Assembly (NCBI GenBank): GCA_964017145.1
Contig: OZ024843.1
Span: 1,107,001 to 1,171,000 of the forward strand
Reading direction: 5' to 3'
Length of the DNA stretch: 64,000 nt
Source: Agrocybe praecox
Lineage: Eukaryota; Basidiomycota; Agaricomycetes; Agaricales; Agrocybaceae
This document shows, one piece after another, positions 12,054 to 23,840 of this stretch (positions are counted from its first letter, which is position 1; every line of letters begins with the position of its first letter). A program made the translations under genes and the position numbers. Under the pieces are notes generated by a model, which had not been told where the DNA came from, did no database searches, and saw nothing but the letters and a program-made list of their open reading frames with translations.

Positions 12054-13277
12054 TATGGCGGTCATTTAGGATAAAAATTCCCGCGCACGCTCATTGAGAT
12101 TTTTATCTTTTCCGCGCAACTTTAGGCCATTTTTAAGTCTTATATTATCTAAGTTAAAATATTTTCTGTTATGTGCGCGGGGAAAAAGTTGCGCGCGTTT
12201 TTTGGTTGGCGCGCAATTATCATTTTTCCGCGCATATGGCGGTCATTTGGGGTAAAATTTCCGCGCGCACATTTCAAACTCCGCGCGCACAAATTTCTTT
12301 CACCTGCGCGCGCGCAATATTATCATCTTCCAGGTGCGCGCAATTTTGAGCCCACGTCTGAGGAGTGAACCGTTCAACAGCCAAAAATTGGCAAAGATCC
12401 AACCAGCAGGTTATGACGAAATGTAGGTATTATTGAATGAACACATTACTCATCTAATACGAAAGTACTAATTAAAATATCCCGATGATAAAAAGAAGAC
12501 TATCTAGACTACATATAAGTATGAACCAAACCTAGAGAATATCGCCTAATAGTGTTACCACCTTTGCTAATGCACATCCCCCTCGTTTTAACCCTTGGGC
12601 GTAAACCGGCTCGTGAGTCGTCTTACCCGAGTTCGACTCAGGGTTACGCAGCAACTTACTATGGACGATAGTCATTTCTTTTTCTACTTGTCTCGTTAAT
12701 GTTTGGTCATTTTCCTGCGCTCGTCACTCTCGTTTTACTCTCCGAATCGGTCACTTATACTATCTGTAATGGTAAATCTAGTCAATAGTTGGGTCCGTCA
12801 GTGACCACTAATTATTTCGGCCATCCATATAATTACGTACCAGTCTGTTTAACTACTTTCATTAGTACTTCTGGACTGCGTAAATAACCTATCTGTTAAA
12901 GAATATACTTGTCATTGTTTCACTATATGGGGTCGGTACCTTTGGTTTACTGCCAGTTACGGATCTTTGTCAACGTTCGGTTGTTGAATATTTCACATAA
13001 AAACTCCTCAGACGTGGGCTCAAAATTGCGCGCACCTGGAAGATGATAATATTGCGCGCGCGGAGTTTGAAATGTGCGCGCGGATCACTTATGCCAAAAA
13101 TAAAGATGCGCGGAAAAAATAAAATTGCGCGCCAACCAAAAAACGCGCGCAACTTTTTCCCCGCCCACATAAGAGAAAATAATTTGACTTAGACGATATA
13201 AGACTTCAAAATGGCCTAAAATTGCGCGGAAAAGGTAAAAAGCGCGCGCGGAATTTTTACCCCAAATGACCGCCATA
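12054..13277. mobile_element. 1.2-kb non-autonomous element with roughly 300-bp terminal inverted repeats
   Basis: Left end TATGGCGGTCATTT and right end AAATGACCGCCATA are inverted copies, and similarity continues inward for about 300 bp (12054-12370 against 13010-13277, imperfect). Both ends are flanked by CACGGA (12048-12053 and 13278-13283), a 6-bp target duplication. Each arm is crowded with GCGCGC runs. The AT-rich core (about 12400-12980) has no transposase ORF, so the element is non-autonomous. The terminal motif occurs a second time inside the left arm at 12235, as if one end had been duplicated. The superfamily is not assigned. Confidence 0.85.
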
Positions 13278-13283
13278 CACGGA

Positions 13284-13606
13284 GAGATTCACGCGGTCGG
13301 AAGGATCTTAACATTTATCGACTATCAGGCAAAATTTGCCCCCTCATAACTAGTAATCCTGCAAGAAACATATATTTCTCAACAAATTCCGCGTTAAAAT
13401 GAATGTTGAGGGTTCGTGAAACGAAGTAGAAGAGCAGTGTTTCCCGCCCCTGTCGTACCAATAATCGGTTATCAGATATCATCTTATCTTATCATATCAA
13501 GAGCTATTCCGAAAACAAACATCGTTATGTACAGAATAGGTCGAATGATATACGAAAGAAATTCTGGAAGACGACTCAGTGAAATTAGTAACAAGGTCAG
13601 GAGTCA
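13284..13606. other. intergenic stretch
   Basis: AT-rich, between the inverted-repeat element and the MYND remnant; no supported gene. Confidence 0.4.
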
Positions 13607-15270
13607 TTAATTCATTGCTTGACGCAAGTTTATGTGATTCCTCCAATCAAATTTCTGGCAGGCACGCGAACAATATTTAGCAGTTTTGCAAACACCGCAG
13701 CATAGCAGCCTAGGTTTTCCTGCCTTTGCACAATATTCACATAAGTCGGGAGCTGTTGGCGAGGTGAAGGAAAAGTTTGAGATACAGGACATCCACCCTC
13801 TTCGTCAGGGGTGGCGGCAGTTTCCTCGGTGTGGGAAAACGAGAAAAGAGGCCCGATAGCAATTCGTGTCGCCTGTGCGTGCAAGGGTTTGTACCCTTTC
13901 CTGTCGCCGAATTTCCCAAGATTCTTGCCCTTGCCACAGTATGACTTTTTCTTTTGATACAGCGGGAATGCCCGACGCCAGATATTCGCAGCTTTTGGTG
14001 TGTGTCCACGTCCGACAACGCTCGGCAAGAACGAGTGCGACTGACATCCAGGCAGAAGCTTCGTCGTCCGGAGTAATCATTCCCATATTGCTGGATTGAC
14101 CTTGCGACAGGACTTTTCGAACCGAATCAGTCATGGTATCCCTATTAATTGGAATGAAGCATGCATCGAGGACAAAAGTGTTTGCCCCAACATCAATGCG
14201 AATATCATTGACGACAATCAACGCGTAGCATCCACTCGCCTTGGTGCGGCAGGGTGCAAACGTGTCTGGTCGAACACCCGTTTCAGTCTGTTCGAAATAA
14301 TTCCAGAACATAAATGAGAGGGTCTGCTTGAGATTGACGAGAGCGCCTCGGGCTACCTGACTTTGACGTTTTGCTATCTTCTGTTCGTGCTCTGAAAGGA
14401 ATAACACAATGTGGGCGAAGAAGGATTTGGACTTCCCAAGGTCCAGCGGCAGTTCGAGAACAGGCAGATGGTTCAAGTTCAGGTAATGAACATTGAGAAG
14501 ATTTATGTTGCCGTTATGGTATGCGACAGGAAATATGCTGAGAGAACGCTCCATGGGGTCCGCAATGAGGGCGAATATGGGCTTCAACCTAGAGTTTTTG
14601 AGGTAAGCCACTTGGTACATTTTTGAAAAGAGGAGGATAACTTACTTCGATATATGATGACTTGCGAGAAATTCTGGTTTTAAGACTATTGGCACGTATT
14701 GGAACAGGAAAATGGATTTCTCCCGAAAAGCCCTGGAAGGTCAGAGATACGGCAGAGTCCATCAATGCCTTGGAAGTAACTACGGCACCACCAGCAAGGG
14801 AGCTTGCTGCATTAGTCTCCGTTATTTTATGTCGCACAGTCAAATTTGTAGCCTTCCCATCAGCAAAATCAACGATGATTCTTTTTAGCGATGTCCTCGT
14901 CCATAGACTCCGGCTTATTGGAGAGCTTACGAAGCAGTTCGAGTTCTCCTAGGTTATTGGGACAATGTCTAGTGACCTGGACATGCGCCATATCTGCCAA
15001 AGTCGTTACGAATATCTTTAGCATCGGACCAAGTGTAGGGACGATATCCATGACTGTCAATGGCGTGCTGCGGAAATGAAGTCCGATTCTGACGCCCACT
15101 TTGACAGATAAGCAGGGAACGATGGAAGGATTCCATTTCATCGTAGGTGCCATGCTGGTATAGGTGACATAGAAGGTCCTGATAGTGCGGTCCCATCAAA
15201 AGGCCGCGGTCAGCTACGACCGCTCTAAGGAAGTAATCCATGGCTTTACACCAGTCAGTTTCAACAAGGC
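13607..15270 (-). pseudogene. MYND-finger protein gene, copy M1 (truncated, frameshifted)
   Basis: Remnant of the large basidiomycete MYND-type zinc-finger family also seen at 31.9-35.6 and 54.6-56.7 kb. Order on the minus strand: ADRGLLMGPHYQDLLCHLYQ, then VTRHCPNNLGELELLRKLS, then RISRKSSYIEVS, an intron, NLLNVHYLNLNHLPVLELP, LVLAERCRTWTHTKSCEYL, and finally the finger CEYCAKAGKPRLLCCGVC with YCSRACQKFDW. Compared with M2 it lacks the whole N-terminal half, has lost about 100 residues between LLCHLYQ and the RHCPNN block with a frame change (about 15105), shifts frame at an A run (about 13950) and again before the finger (about 13790), and lacks the final finger Cys. M1 is more diverged than M2 and M3 are from each other, so it is an older paralogue. 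Its 5' side ends just before repeat copy A. Confidence 0.75.
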
Positions 15271-15698
15271 CGGAAATATAGCAAAACTAGCTCGAGTGTA
15301 ATGTGTCATTGTTCGGTCAGTGTGAACTTTGAAAGAACGGGTTGCGAAGAGAGAAAAAATATTTTTTTCCGAAAAAACTTTGAGGTACATGGAAAAGAAG
15401 GATTCCCGAGTTTTTCTGCATTACAGGATACGATGCTTTGTCCTGTCAAAGAGGGGTCCCTCGAGGACGAAAATAGTTTCCATCGAACACGGCGTATAAT
15501 GGATCCATCTTGAGAAATAAAAGTTGCATGTTCTTATGCACCTCCAGATAATATTTTTGGTCATGATACTTTAACCGTGATGTATACCATGCGATAGTAT
15601 CCATGTTGACCAGGAGTCCTCAAGTAGTGACGGAGAAGCCGCAGCACATGCGACGCAATACAGTGGGCGGTAGTTTTGTAGCCAAGTAGAACGGGAAA

Positions 15699-16412
15699 TC
15701 ATGACGGTTTTGACATCGGCGATTTAGACCATGTATGTGGCTGGAAAGGTAGCAGTGCTGCTGCATCGCGTCTCCCTTCTTCAGATAAAATATTATAAGT
15801 TGAACAAGTATTCCTCTGTATGCGTCATTAGAACTATTTACGAGAGAGAGAGAAAAGTTTCTATTCACCGTATCCAGGGTTTCCAGTTGAATTCCTAACC
15901 CGGTCAGATATTTACTCAAGAACGGCGGAGGTTGTACCAAGGTCTTGCCCGTGCCGAGAATAAGCATTTCTAACAAGATTTCGTAAATTCATAAAGATGA
16001 TTTGTTGAGCATTAGAACGTACCAGGCCTTGGTGATACTACTTCAAATAGCTCGAAACGATCTTCTGCCCAACCGCGCCATCTATCCTCCTTGTTTTTGG
16101 ACTTGAGGTCTGATTGTGGTACGTTCCACAAAAACACCTTCCCTTCTAGGAAAATAGAAGGTCCAGGTATGACAAGTCCATCTGCTAGTTGAATTCCAGC
16201 ATCCGAAATTGATGAGACCTGTACGGGTGGTGGGTCATGACATCTGCCAATAGATTCAAGGTAAATGAACGGTCCCGAACAACGCGAGTTGTGTGAAGGT
16301 TCTGAGCTGGCAAGACGCGTTTAGGATCCATTTTTATTATGGAAGAGCGTAGACTGCTACGGGATGCCACTGAATACCGTATAGCAGCATTTAAGGTCGA
16401 TTGTAGAGACAT
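15699..16412 (-). pseudogene. NDUFAF3-like complex I assembly factor, copy A (frameshift)
   Basis: NDUFAF3 is a mitochondrial matrix protein needed early in complex I assembly. The N-terminus MSLQSTLNAAIRYSVASRS is basic and Ser/Arg-rich, as expected for a mitochondrial presequence. Family blocks: FLEGKVFLW, FELFEVVSPRP, LILGTGKTLVQPPPFLSKYL, GLGIQLETLDT and, after a 53-nt intron, RNTCSTYNILSEEGRRDAAA, ending in TGA at 15699. The conserved DDDPPPVQV block is broken: copy A has two extra bases after GCAGAT (about 16240), giving a stop at a point where B and C read on. The rest of the frame, including the WRGW block deleted in B, is preserved. Confidence 0.8.
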
Positions 16413-16639
16413 TTAGAATATGTAATCAGTAGTAGAAGGCAAAGCGTTCGAAATTCAGATTGGCGCGCAGGTCATGTAAACCCTAATCTCAGATCTGCCG
16501 TCGACGGTCAACCGGTCACGGTGGAAACTTTTGCCACTCTCTTTCGACTACTATTGTTTACGATCTTAGAAAGTACGATCTCTTACTCCATTCAGGTCCA
16601 TGAAGTTCCTCGCGACTTTAATCTCTTTTTTTTTTTTCT

Positions 16640-17431
16640 CGCAATAGGAAAATATTTTCACCAAAGGTGTTGATTCGGTAAGGTCGCCTGTATGCAATCT
16701 GAAATGGCGCAACCCTAGTATAACCCACGAAGATTTTGCATCGGCTGTCGTAGAGCAATTTCGGGCAGAGTATGGTATCACTTCCGAGGTAGATACGTCC
16801 AGCTAGTTTCATGCATACACTTTACTCGTCTTTCTTCTTTAGCTCTGTATAGTTTCTGACTCAGACGATATGAAAAATATTGAATACATAAAGAACGGCA
16901 TGTCTGAACTAGCCGTTAGTCGACTCAAATCATCATCCATCCTGATTCTGACTTTGGTCTTGCTTTGGTCTCCTAATAGACATGGGATTAGTTGTATGGC
17001 CAGACTCCCCAGTTTACTCACACACTCCAACATTCCTTTCCTTGGGGTGATGTGGTGGGTTATTTCTTTCTTTATTAAATATTCAAGATCTGACAGTTAC
17101 GTTGAAGACCATACTTATTCAATCAAAGCATGGTCTAATATTGGACTGCGCCTGGACAGTTACAAACTCCCATATCACAAAGGAAACCACATCTTCTTTG
17201 GACATTCTCGTTGGATGGTTTTATCGAGGCAAGAACCATGGCTTCCTGGAAGATATCAGCGAGAAAGAAGAGATCGGGATGGACAATGTTAATCTTCTTG
17301 AGCTCGTGCGGGAGTTTCACTCATGGTTGTCGGAAAAGACAAATATACCAGTGATCTTGAATATCCGTCCCACACCTCTTGATTGGTCACCGAATATTCG
17401 AAAGGAAAAAAAGAATGTTTATCGTAACTGA
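16640..17431 (+). pseudogene. AIM22-type lipoate-protein ligase, copy A (5' deleted)
   Basis: Only the C-terminal half remains: ENIFTKGVDSVRSPVCNL, SITHEDFASAVVEQFRAEY, then VSDSDDMKNIEYIKNGMSEL, a damaged YGQTPQFTHT exon, and LVGWFYRGKNHGFLEDIS. Copy B shows that roughly 950 bp holding the catalytic RRRSGGG and VVIGRN region are missing at about 16555, where the sequence jumps from the 5' flank to the C-terminal exon. A TAG stands where copy B reads WDSLYGQ (about 16988). The last exon is better preserved here than in B or C, where a Trp codon has become TAG. Confidence 0.75.
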
Positions 17432-17730
17432 TGGTGCGTTAACTTGACATTAGCAGACGTCAGATGGGAAACAGTTTAAGATCAGAAGTGTGTTCCCAGA
17501 TATCCTTATGGATTTGAGGAGAGGACTATATGTCATCATTCCATCATTCCTTCCTTCTGACCGAATTATAACTTTTTTCAGAAGCGGGCGAAACACGGTG
17601 TCAGATGGTATGTATGCCTAAATCTTGGATCATTTCTTACCCACAGTAGACTAAACTTGAAAAATGTTATATCGCGCGACCTGAGCACTATGGAACCTAC
17701 AATCCCACTAGATTCCTCGCATGGTGGGTA

Positions 17731-19052
17731 CAGTCGGACCTCTCTTAAGCCATACTCCTCAAACCCCATAACCTCTTATAACCCATGACTTTTTCGATCC
17801 ACCAAGTTGGTTCGCAGGGAAATCCAACCCATAACCCATACCATTTTCTGGGGGAAACCCCATAGGTTTTGCATAGAAATTCTTCCCCATCCCGGTTTAC
17901 CCGACTGAATTGGCACAAATTACCTACACAAGGGGTCTTACCGTATGCGATCATTGTCATGGCTCTTTTTTCATAAAATGGTGCACATTTTATGGAGAAA
18001 AATCTTACGTCTGCGGCACGTAGATATCTTTTAGCAGGGAAATTGTCACAACGCAGCCAGAAATACGATGAATGGTACTAATTGAAGTATAGGCTACATA
18101 ATGTTTGTCTATTATGTCTTTTTTCGATACATTTACTCTTTCTTCTTGATAGAATTTTTGAATCTATTTTTAGAAAATCTCTCCAAACCCATGATGCATG
18201 ACCTCTCATAACCCATACCCTGAGTATGAGGGGCCTCGGCGGACAAAAATATTTGATATCAGAATCCGAATAATTTGGCGTGTACCTTTTCAGTTTCATC
18301 ACGGAGTTTAAAATTTTTAGATTTGACATTTCAATTTAAGTTCGAGATTTGGATTATGCTACAGGCTTCAGTTTCGTCTTTACATAGATGTGACCCACGC
18401 TTATTACTTGTATGCAGCAAAAAGTAGGACTATGGATCTCGTACTAAGTGGTCAATAAGTAGTGCGACGCTAGACATTTCAAGTCGACGGCCGTCTCTGC
18501 CCTTCATGTTTTACTTTTTTATTCCCGTATTTCTTCTTATATGTTTAATACGCGCCGTGTGAAAATGCAGTTTGCGTTTAATATTCTACGTCTCTCGTGC
18601 GAGTAAGATACAGTCCTGGGATTGAACTTGACGACGACAGTGATAAATGTCAGCCTAGTGAAATAATGACGGGAGTCCAAAGGTACAATAACAGGGACTC
18701 GAGAGCCTCGAGCTTACCACAGCGCGTTCGGTTATTTCCGGGGATAAGTGCGACGCATCAATGAGCATATTTTCCATGTTCATGTCCATAGTGTTAGCCT
18801 TTAAGACCGATGTAATTGGTAGATATCTTATGCACCAACAGGCATCAATGTTCCATCGCGAGATCCAAATTCCGTCCACGAAATCAAAATTTGATCACAA
18901 AATCAAAATTTAGTCTCGAAATCAAAATTTAGTTACGAAATCCGCACTACCCACTACGAACTTTGAAATCTAAAGGCAAATATGTTTTGTCTAGCCTAGG
19001 CCTACAAACCTGAGTCTTCCACCGAGGGGTTGGCTTAAGAGAGGTCCGACTG
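17731..19052. mobile_element. Tigger/pogo-family element with CAGTCGG termini
   Basis: Begins CAGTCGGACCTCTCTTAA and ends with its inverted copy TTAAGAGAGGTCCGACTG. The left arm closely matches the inverted right arm of the element at 22501-23409, so the two belong to one family. It is absent from copies B and C, whose sequence runs on uninterrupted from CTCGCAT. The left flank is TA but the right is GT, so the target duplication is not intact. No complete transposase frame; minus-strand frame 18078-18329 shares the SWVWRDFLKIDS motif with the other element. Confidence 0.7.
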
Positions 19053-19348
19053 GTCACTGTACCAGCTTCATTTCGCTTCGGAGAAGCTTCGGAGCTTGCA
19101 TTTTGGCAGACACGCTTAGTCGGAGCTGGGGATCCAAACAGGCCCTTAGGTATCTAAACGGGGACACCTACATGAACTGATGGCAATCATAAGCGTTAGA
19201 CCCCTTTTCAAACTCAGGTCTAGATTGCGAAAACCCATATGGTAATAGATGCCACACATGCCCACCGCAGCACTCCTTTCGGCTATATTCTACAGCTACT
19301 TTCCGTTATTTATAGATACTATGGACATCGGATCAAAAATAATTTAAA

Positions 19349-20255
19349 AATGGCCTTCCTGAAAGTAAGGCTCCCCACGGTCAAAATTCACCATATATAG
19401 TAACCGTATTTCCTGCTGCTTTGGAAACAAGCAGCTACAAACACCTCACTAAGGATTTTACCCTCACAACGACCTGTATTTTCTGCTGCTTCTGTTTCAA
19501 GCATCTACAAACATATCACTAAGGATTTTGCCCCCAGGGCCCACATCGACCCGTATTTTCTGCTGCCCCTGCTTCTAATACGAACAAATTATCGGCTCCG
19601 GCATCATTTGGCTCCGAAGTTCCGTTGATTTCAACATTCAACGTTCAAAATTCAAAATTTTAATGTTAAAAACGTTCAACTTCGAGGCTCAAAGTCAACC
19701 AATAACAACTTCTGTTCTCCTCTATTTCTGCAGTTTTTTGCTACCCTGATTACGAACATGGATTTGCTCAAAATTTGCCCCGGTTCTACTCCCCAACAAT
19801 CCAGGCCAATTGTACCGTTACTTTTCTAAGTATCTGTGCCGTCCCCTTCTTTACACGTGCATTAAAATATCTTGACTATTTCTCACATACATCCCACTGC
19901 AGCGCTCTACTCTACTTGGTCCTTGTCTTAAGCGGTCCCGGCCGGGTGATGGTTTTGGTTGGGTTTTTGCTGCAATTATAGACTCATTAGCTTCCTTATG
20001 TGCAGAAAAAAATATAGGTCCTTATATGCTGTATCTATTCAGTCTAAATTCGTGGATATGCATAAAAGTTAATGAATTCCTACTATCAAAATATTAGCCA
20101 ACCCGTGAGGAATTTTGTTGTCTTTTTCCATTTTAAATAAAAGGCTGTCCCAAATATGTACATATACTTTTTCTTGCGTAACTCTAAGGAGAGAGCCCAA
20201 GGGGCTTCGTGAAGAGTCGGATATACAGCAAGGCCCTATCGAGGAAGGCGATCAT
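19349..20255. other. roughly 0.9-kb insertion specific to copy A
   Basis: Copies B and C read from the TTTAAAA run directly into ATCATAGGCAACCG, whereas copy A has about 907 bp in between. The insert contains two similar blocks, around 19400-19460 and 19465-19530, each running from a TTTCTGCTGCTT-type motif through CTACAAACA...CACTAAGGATTTT. No ORF with a known motif and no clear terminal repeats were found. Confidence 0.55.
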
Positions 20256-20468
20256 TTATATCATAGGCAACCGAAACTCATGTCAAAAATTCGAATTTTT
20301 ACACTTCCTAGCTACGATATTGTTCTCATTAACGGGATGTCCGGTTCACGTCACATTCGGGCATGCAGCGCTCATCATTCGGAACCGATCCACAGCAACA
20401 CTATTCCAAAGGTACGTATCAACCCATGAACGTTAACATAGGATAACGATTTACTCACCAGTGTACCA

Positions 20469-21159
20469 TTATTGTGAGCCATAGAACGAGGAATCGTCTA
20501 TGTAAGAGGAGTCTTGACTGTTGGGGTTCATTACCAGAGTATAGTAACCCTCAAGTTGTGCGCTCGTATGTCGTTGTGACATGTGGTGATAAGGACCGAA
20601 AGAACCCTGCCCATTGGTGACATGGTTTATATCAGGGCCAGAGTCTTCTGGCCATGTAAAAAGATCCTCAGACGTGTACTGGTTATGTTCATATCCTTCC
20701 GCCGATCTGGTCCGGAGCTGATCAGCATGCTGGTTCTGTAAAAATTCGCTGTAATACGCCAAGTCAGTGTGGTCCACCTCAGGATCGTGGCTCTCCATCT
20801 CACGAGGACGCATTTCGAAATCGATTGCATTGGAAACGAGGGAAGACTGGTGTCCCATTGGAACAAAGAAGTCAGGGTGAGCACCTGAACGAGATGGACC
20901 TGCTTCTGAGAATTGCTCCTGTGACGATGTATAGTCCTGTGGAGGCGTCGAACGGTATTCACGGTGATACTGCACTCCATGGTCGTTTGATGTCAAGCGT
21001 TGTTCGGGAAGCATATCGGACGTGAATAGTGGCTTTTGAAAGTCTGCATCTCGTTGTAGTCCAGAAACTGTATGCATTGGATGGGGGTTGGGAACGGCAT
21101 TATCTGCAGCAGTGTCCTCCGTGTTGACGCCACTGTTAGGCACTGGTGTAGACCTAAAT
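20469..21159 (-). CDS. unidentified acidic Gln/Ser-rich protein, copy A
   Basis: The long last exon (acceptor TAG at about 21160) reads FRSTPVPNSGVNTEDT and ends SSYIDDSSFYGSQ. It is rich in Gln, Ser, Asp and Tyr with no globular domain, like an activation or disordered region. The frame is open in all three segment copies (41252-42085, 61604-62443) with many substitutions, which suggests it was under coding constraint. Upstream, near 21304-21350, a reading KAPNAEQAQAYRQR recalls the basic stretch at the start of some basidiomycete transcription-factor-like proteins, but I could not join the exons in phase. Function is unknown. Confidence 0.5.
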
Positions 21160-21890
21160 CTAGGGACATAGAAATTATTAGACTAATTAACGGAGAAGGT
21201 CAAACATGCACAAAACCTTGAGAAATTGTTCACGAAGCGCTGTTTGAATTCGAGTATGACGCTGAGCACCATCGACAAAAAGTATATGAAAATATACATA
21301 CTTCTCTGTCTATATGCTTGAGCTTGTTCGGCATTCGGGGCTTTGGAGTTGCTCTAATTTTTCCTTTTGTCATTATAGATTTAGTATTGGTATAAGGTGG
21401 CGTGCAGGAGAAAGTGTGAAAAGATAGGTGGTGATTTCTGAAAGAATAAATTGAGATGTGAGCTTTATAGGATTATTGACCGTCTAAATTCTACCAACTT
21501 GAGAATCGAGATATCAAGTAAGATATCAAAAACCGATGTGAAGAAACACGTCGCATATTGCGTTGATGATGTTATTACAAAGCTATAGCATGGGGTGAGT
21601 CGAAGATGATATTAGAGTAGCTTTATTAGACCTGGGAATTGAGCCTGGGACAATGTAACGTACCGATGGCGTGACCAATCTGCTGTTGTATAAGAGAAAG
21701 AGAGAAGGAGCGCATCACGACAGGCTGGGCCTGGAAGTACCAGAAAAAGGCATAAAAAACTATAGCATGAGGTGAATCGAAGATGATATCAAAGTAACTT
21801 TATTGGACCTGGGAATTAAGCCTGCGATAATGTAACGTACCGATGACATGACTGCGCTGCTATTGTAAAAGAGAAAGAGAGAAGGGACCA
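21160..21890. other. upstream exons and flank of the acidic ORF
   Basis: Holds the likely short 5' exons of the acidic ORF (about 21217-21261 and 21304-21360). It also holds two imperfect direct repeats, about 21585-21730 and 21765-21900 (GCATGAGGTGAATCGAAGATGATATC type), both also present in copy B near 42400 and 42560. Confidence 0.45.
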
Positions 21891-22277
21891 TCACGTAAAA
21901 TGGAAGCCGCTAAGTAAATCATTGTGTGAAAATAATAATAATGCAAGCCGGTCAACTGATACACATGCAAGTATGAACCAAACTCTTAAAGTTACAATCG
22001 CGAGGATATCATGAAACTTGATACGACGGGCATTAGCGCCCACAGAAATTGCCTTTGATTTGCATGAATATACAGTTTCCGTCTTCCTTTGATATACCCG
22101 AGTCGCCGTAGGAAACAATTGAGAGAAATACCAGGAGTCTCTGTCGGAAAGGCGTGTTCTTCTCCACTCTCTCAAGAATTTTTCAGTCGTAGATCTTCCG
22201 AGAGGGTCAACAATGTGTGGACTTATGTTCGACGTTGTGAACTCCACTACAGCTTCCCACGTACTCGTGAATTGCAC
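21891..22277 (-). other. conserved open frame of unknown meaning, copy A
   Basis: Reads PLGRSTTEKFLREWRRTRLS and on. The same frame is kept at 42690-43034 in copy B, while copy C (about 62930-63350) is degenerate. No start context, intron pattern or known family supports a gene; it may simply be duplicated non-coding DNA. Confidence 0.25.
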
Positions 22278-22500
22278 AGTCCACTAGTATCCGGAGTTGT
22301 TTCCATTGTTTCTATTTTAGGATTATCTAACGTGGAATTTGTTCAAATGGGGTCTTGGACAAGTCTTCAAGGTCACTCGGGTTATAGTAGACCCTTGAAA
22401 TCAGGCAATGTCTACATTTTACGTAGCTACAAAAAGTAATAATGACACAAACCAATCAAACGAGGGGGGACAGTGTCAAATGGGATGCTAAATGTCAATA

Positions 22501-23409
22501 CAGTCGGACCTCTCTTAATGTCTTACCTGACTTAGTGACTTGGTCACTTAGCAACTTGGGCCGACTTAGCGATGACTTGGCTAAGACCGATCACTTGGAG
22601 CAGGAGATTCATTTCTTATCCAAGTGACCCGGCCTTAGCGACTTACGCGTCTTACATCACTTGGTGTCTGTACCAAGTCGTGTAAGACGCGTAAGTCAAC
22701 TTGTAGTTTTCCTGATGACTGGGTTGTGAGATCTGAGAGGTCATGGGTGTGGAGAGATTTGCTAAAAATAGATGCGAGAAATCGCCAAAAAATTAAAATG
22801 AATACATTCCAAATCCACATTCTAAACGCGTATTATATGGCCTATACTTTAAGATTTTTAAAGAAATCTGTGAGGACACTATCCTTCATATTTCTGGTTG
22901 CATTGAGACGGATTTCCCTGCTCAAGGGTACCAGTAGACCTTCCACTTTCCGAGACGTAGGGTCATTGAAGTGTTCTGTGTATTTTCTGATAGCGGAAAT
23001 TGCCTTAATCACTTCCTTATGGCTCGGAAAAGGCTCGATACGCGTTTCCTCGTCCACGTCGTCGCCTCCAGTGACCTCGATTAGAGGGCATGATGACAAG
23101 CTATGGGGTGCGCAAGGTGTGTTTTTTTTTGACATACAGAATACATACTATTAAATTTGAATGGAGCGCTAAAATAATAGTTGGAGATAGGTAATTACGT
23201 GCCAAATTCAGTCTGACACCGGACTATGAGAGAATTTTCTTAGAGAAACCTATGGGTTTCCCCCCCAAATATGGTATGGCCTATGGGGTATGAGGGGTTC
23301 ATGGGTCATGGGCTCCATTTCCCTGCGAACCAACTTGGTGGATTGAAAAAGTCATGGGTTATAAGAGGCTATGGGGTTTGAGGGGTATGGCTTAAGAGAG
23401 GTCCGACTG
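22501..23409. mobile_element. 909-bp Tigger/pogo-type element in copy A
   Basis: Terminal inverted repeats CAGTCGGACCTCTCTTAA / TTAAGAGAGGTCCGACTG, flanked on both sides by TA. Copies B (about 43485) and C (about 63757) show the uninterrupted site AATGTCAATATAAG, where copy A reads AATGTCAATA-element-TATAAG, so a TA target was duplicated exactly. The minus strand carries the tail of a DDE_1 (Tigger/pogo) transposase. The left arm holds short ACTTAGTGACTTGG-like repeats. Confidence 0.9.
22842..23135 (-). pseudogene. C-terminal fragment of a Tigger/pogo transposase
   Basis: The frame reads GGDDVDEETRIEPFPSHKEV, then AISAIRKYTEHFNDP, RKVEGLLVPLSREIR and NMKDSVLTDFF. This is the typical tail of fungal Tigger-like DDE_1 transposases: an acidic stretch, a helix with R.Y, then LTDFF. 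The catalytic DDE domain and the DNA-binding HTH are absent, so the element cannot mobilise itself. Confidence 0.7.
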
Positions 23410-23414
23410 TATAA

Positions 23415-23840
23415 GACTTGAGGGATATACGGGCCATGCATAGCCGGCGGATACGAGACCTTTTTTCATGCGGAGTTAAAATATGATGTCGGGATTCGAA
23501 GTTTATCATATGGGATGCAAAGCGGCTTGCTATAAAATGGATAGTGGTCAGAGAGTTTGTATGAGGAGAGAAGGAAATGACATAGAAAGAGAGAGATCAA
23601 GGAATTGACAACGCACTCCCACTTGGTACTTTGACATTTATCGCGCATCAAACGGACTTTGTAAACCACCCTTGAATAAGGGGTGTACTTGGGTTTGACT
23701 TGGGTCTTTTGTTCATTTTCATTTTTGTGTTAGTGGGGTGTTCTACCGGGAATGCCTGTAACCGAAATATACACGTGACCGGGTAATGAAGCGAAAACGA
23801 TATCAGCTAAAGACGATTCCTTCGTTTCTCTCAGGTCTCG
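23415..23840. other. second insertion in copy A beside the Tigger element
   Basis: Copy B runs TATAAG directly into AATGAAAT, whereas copy A has about 425 bp between them. No terminal repeats or ORF were recognised, so its nature is open. Confidence 0.5.

Noticed and set aside
12590..12660. tRNA-like B box (GAGTTCGACTC) inside the 12054-13277 element
   Set aside because: No D arm, anticodon arm or acceptor stem could be folded around it on either strand; the match is a short palindrome.
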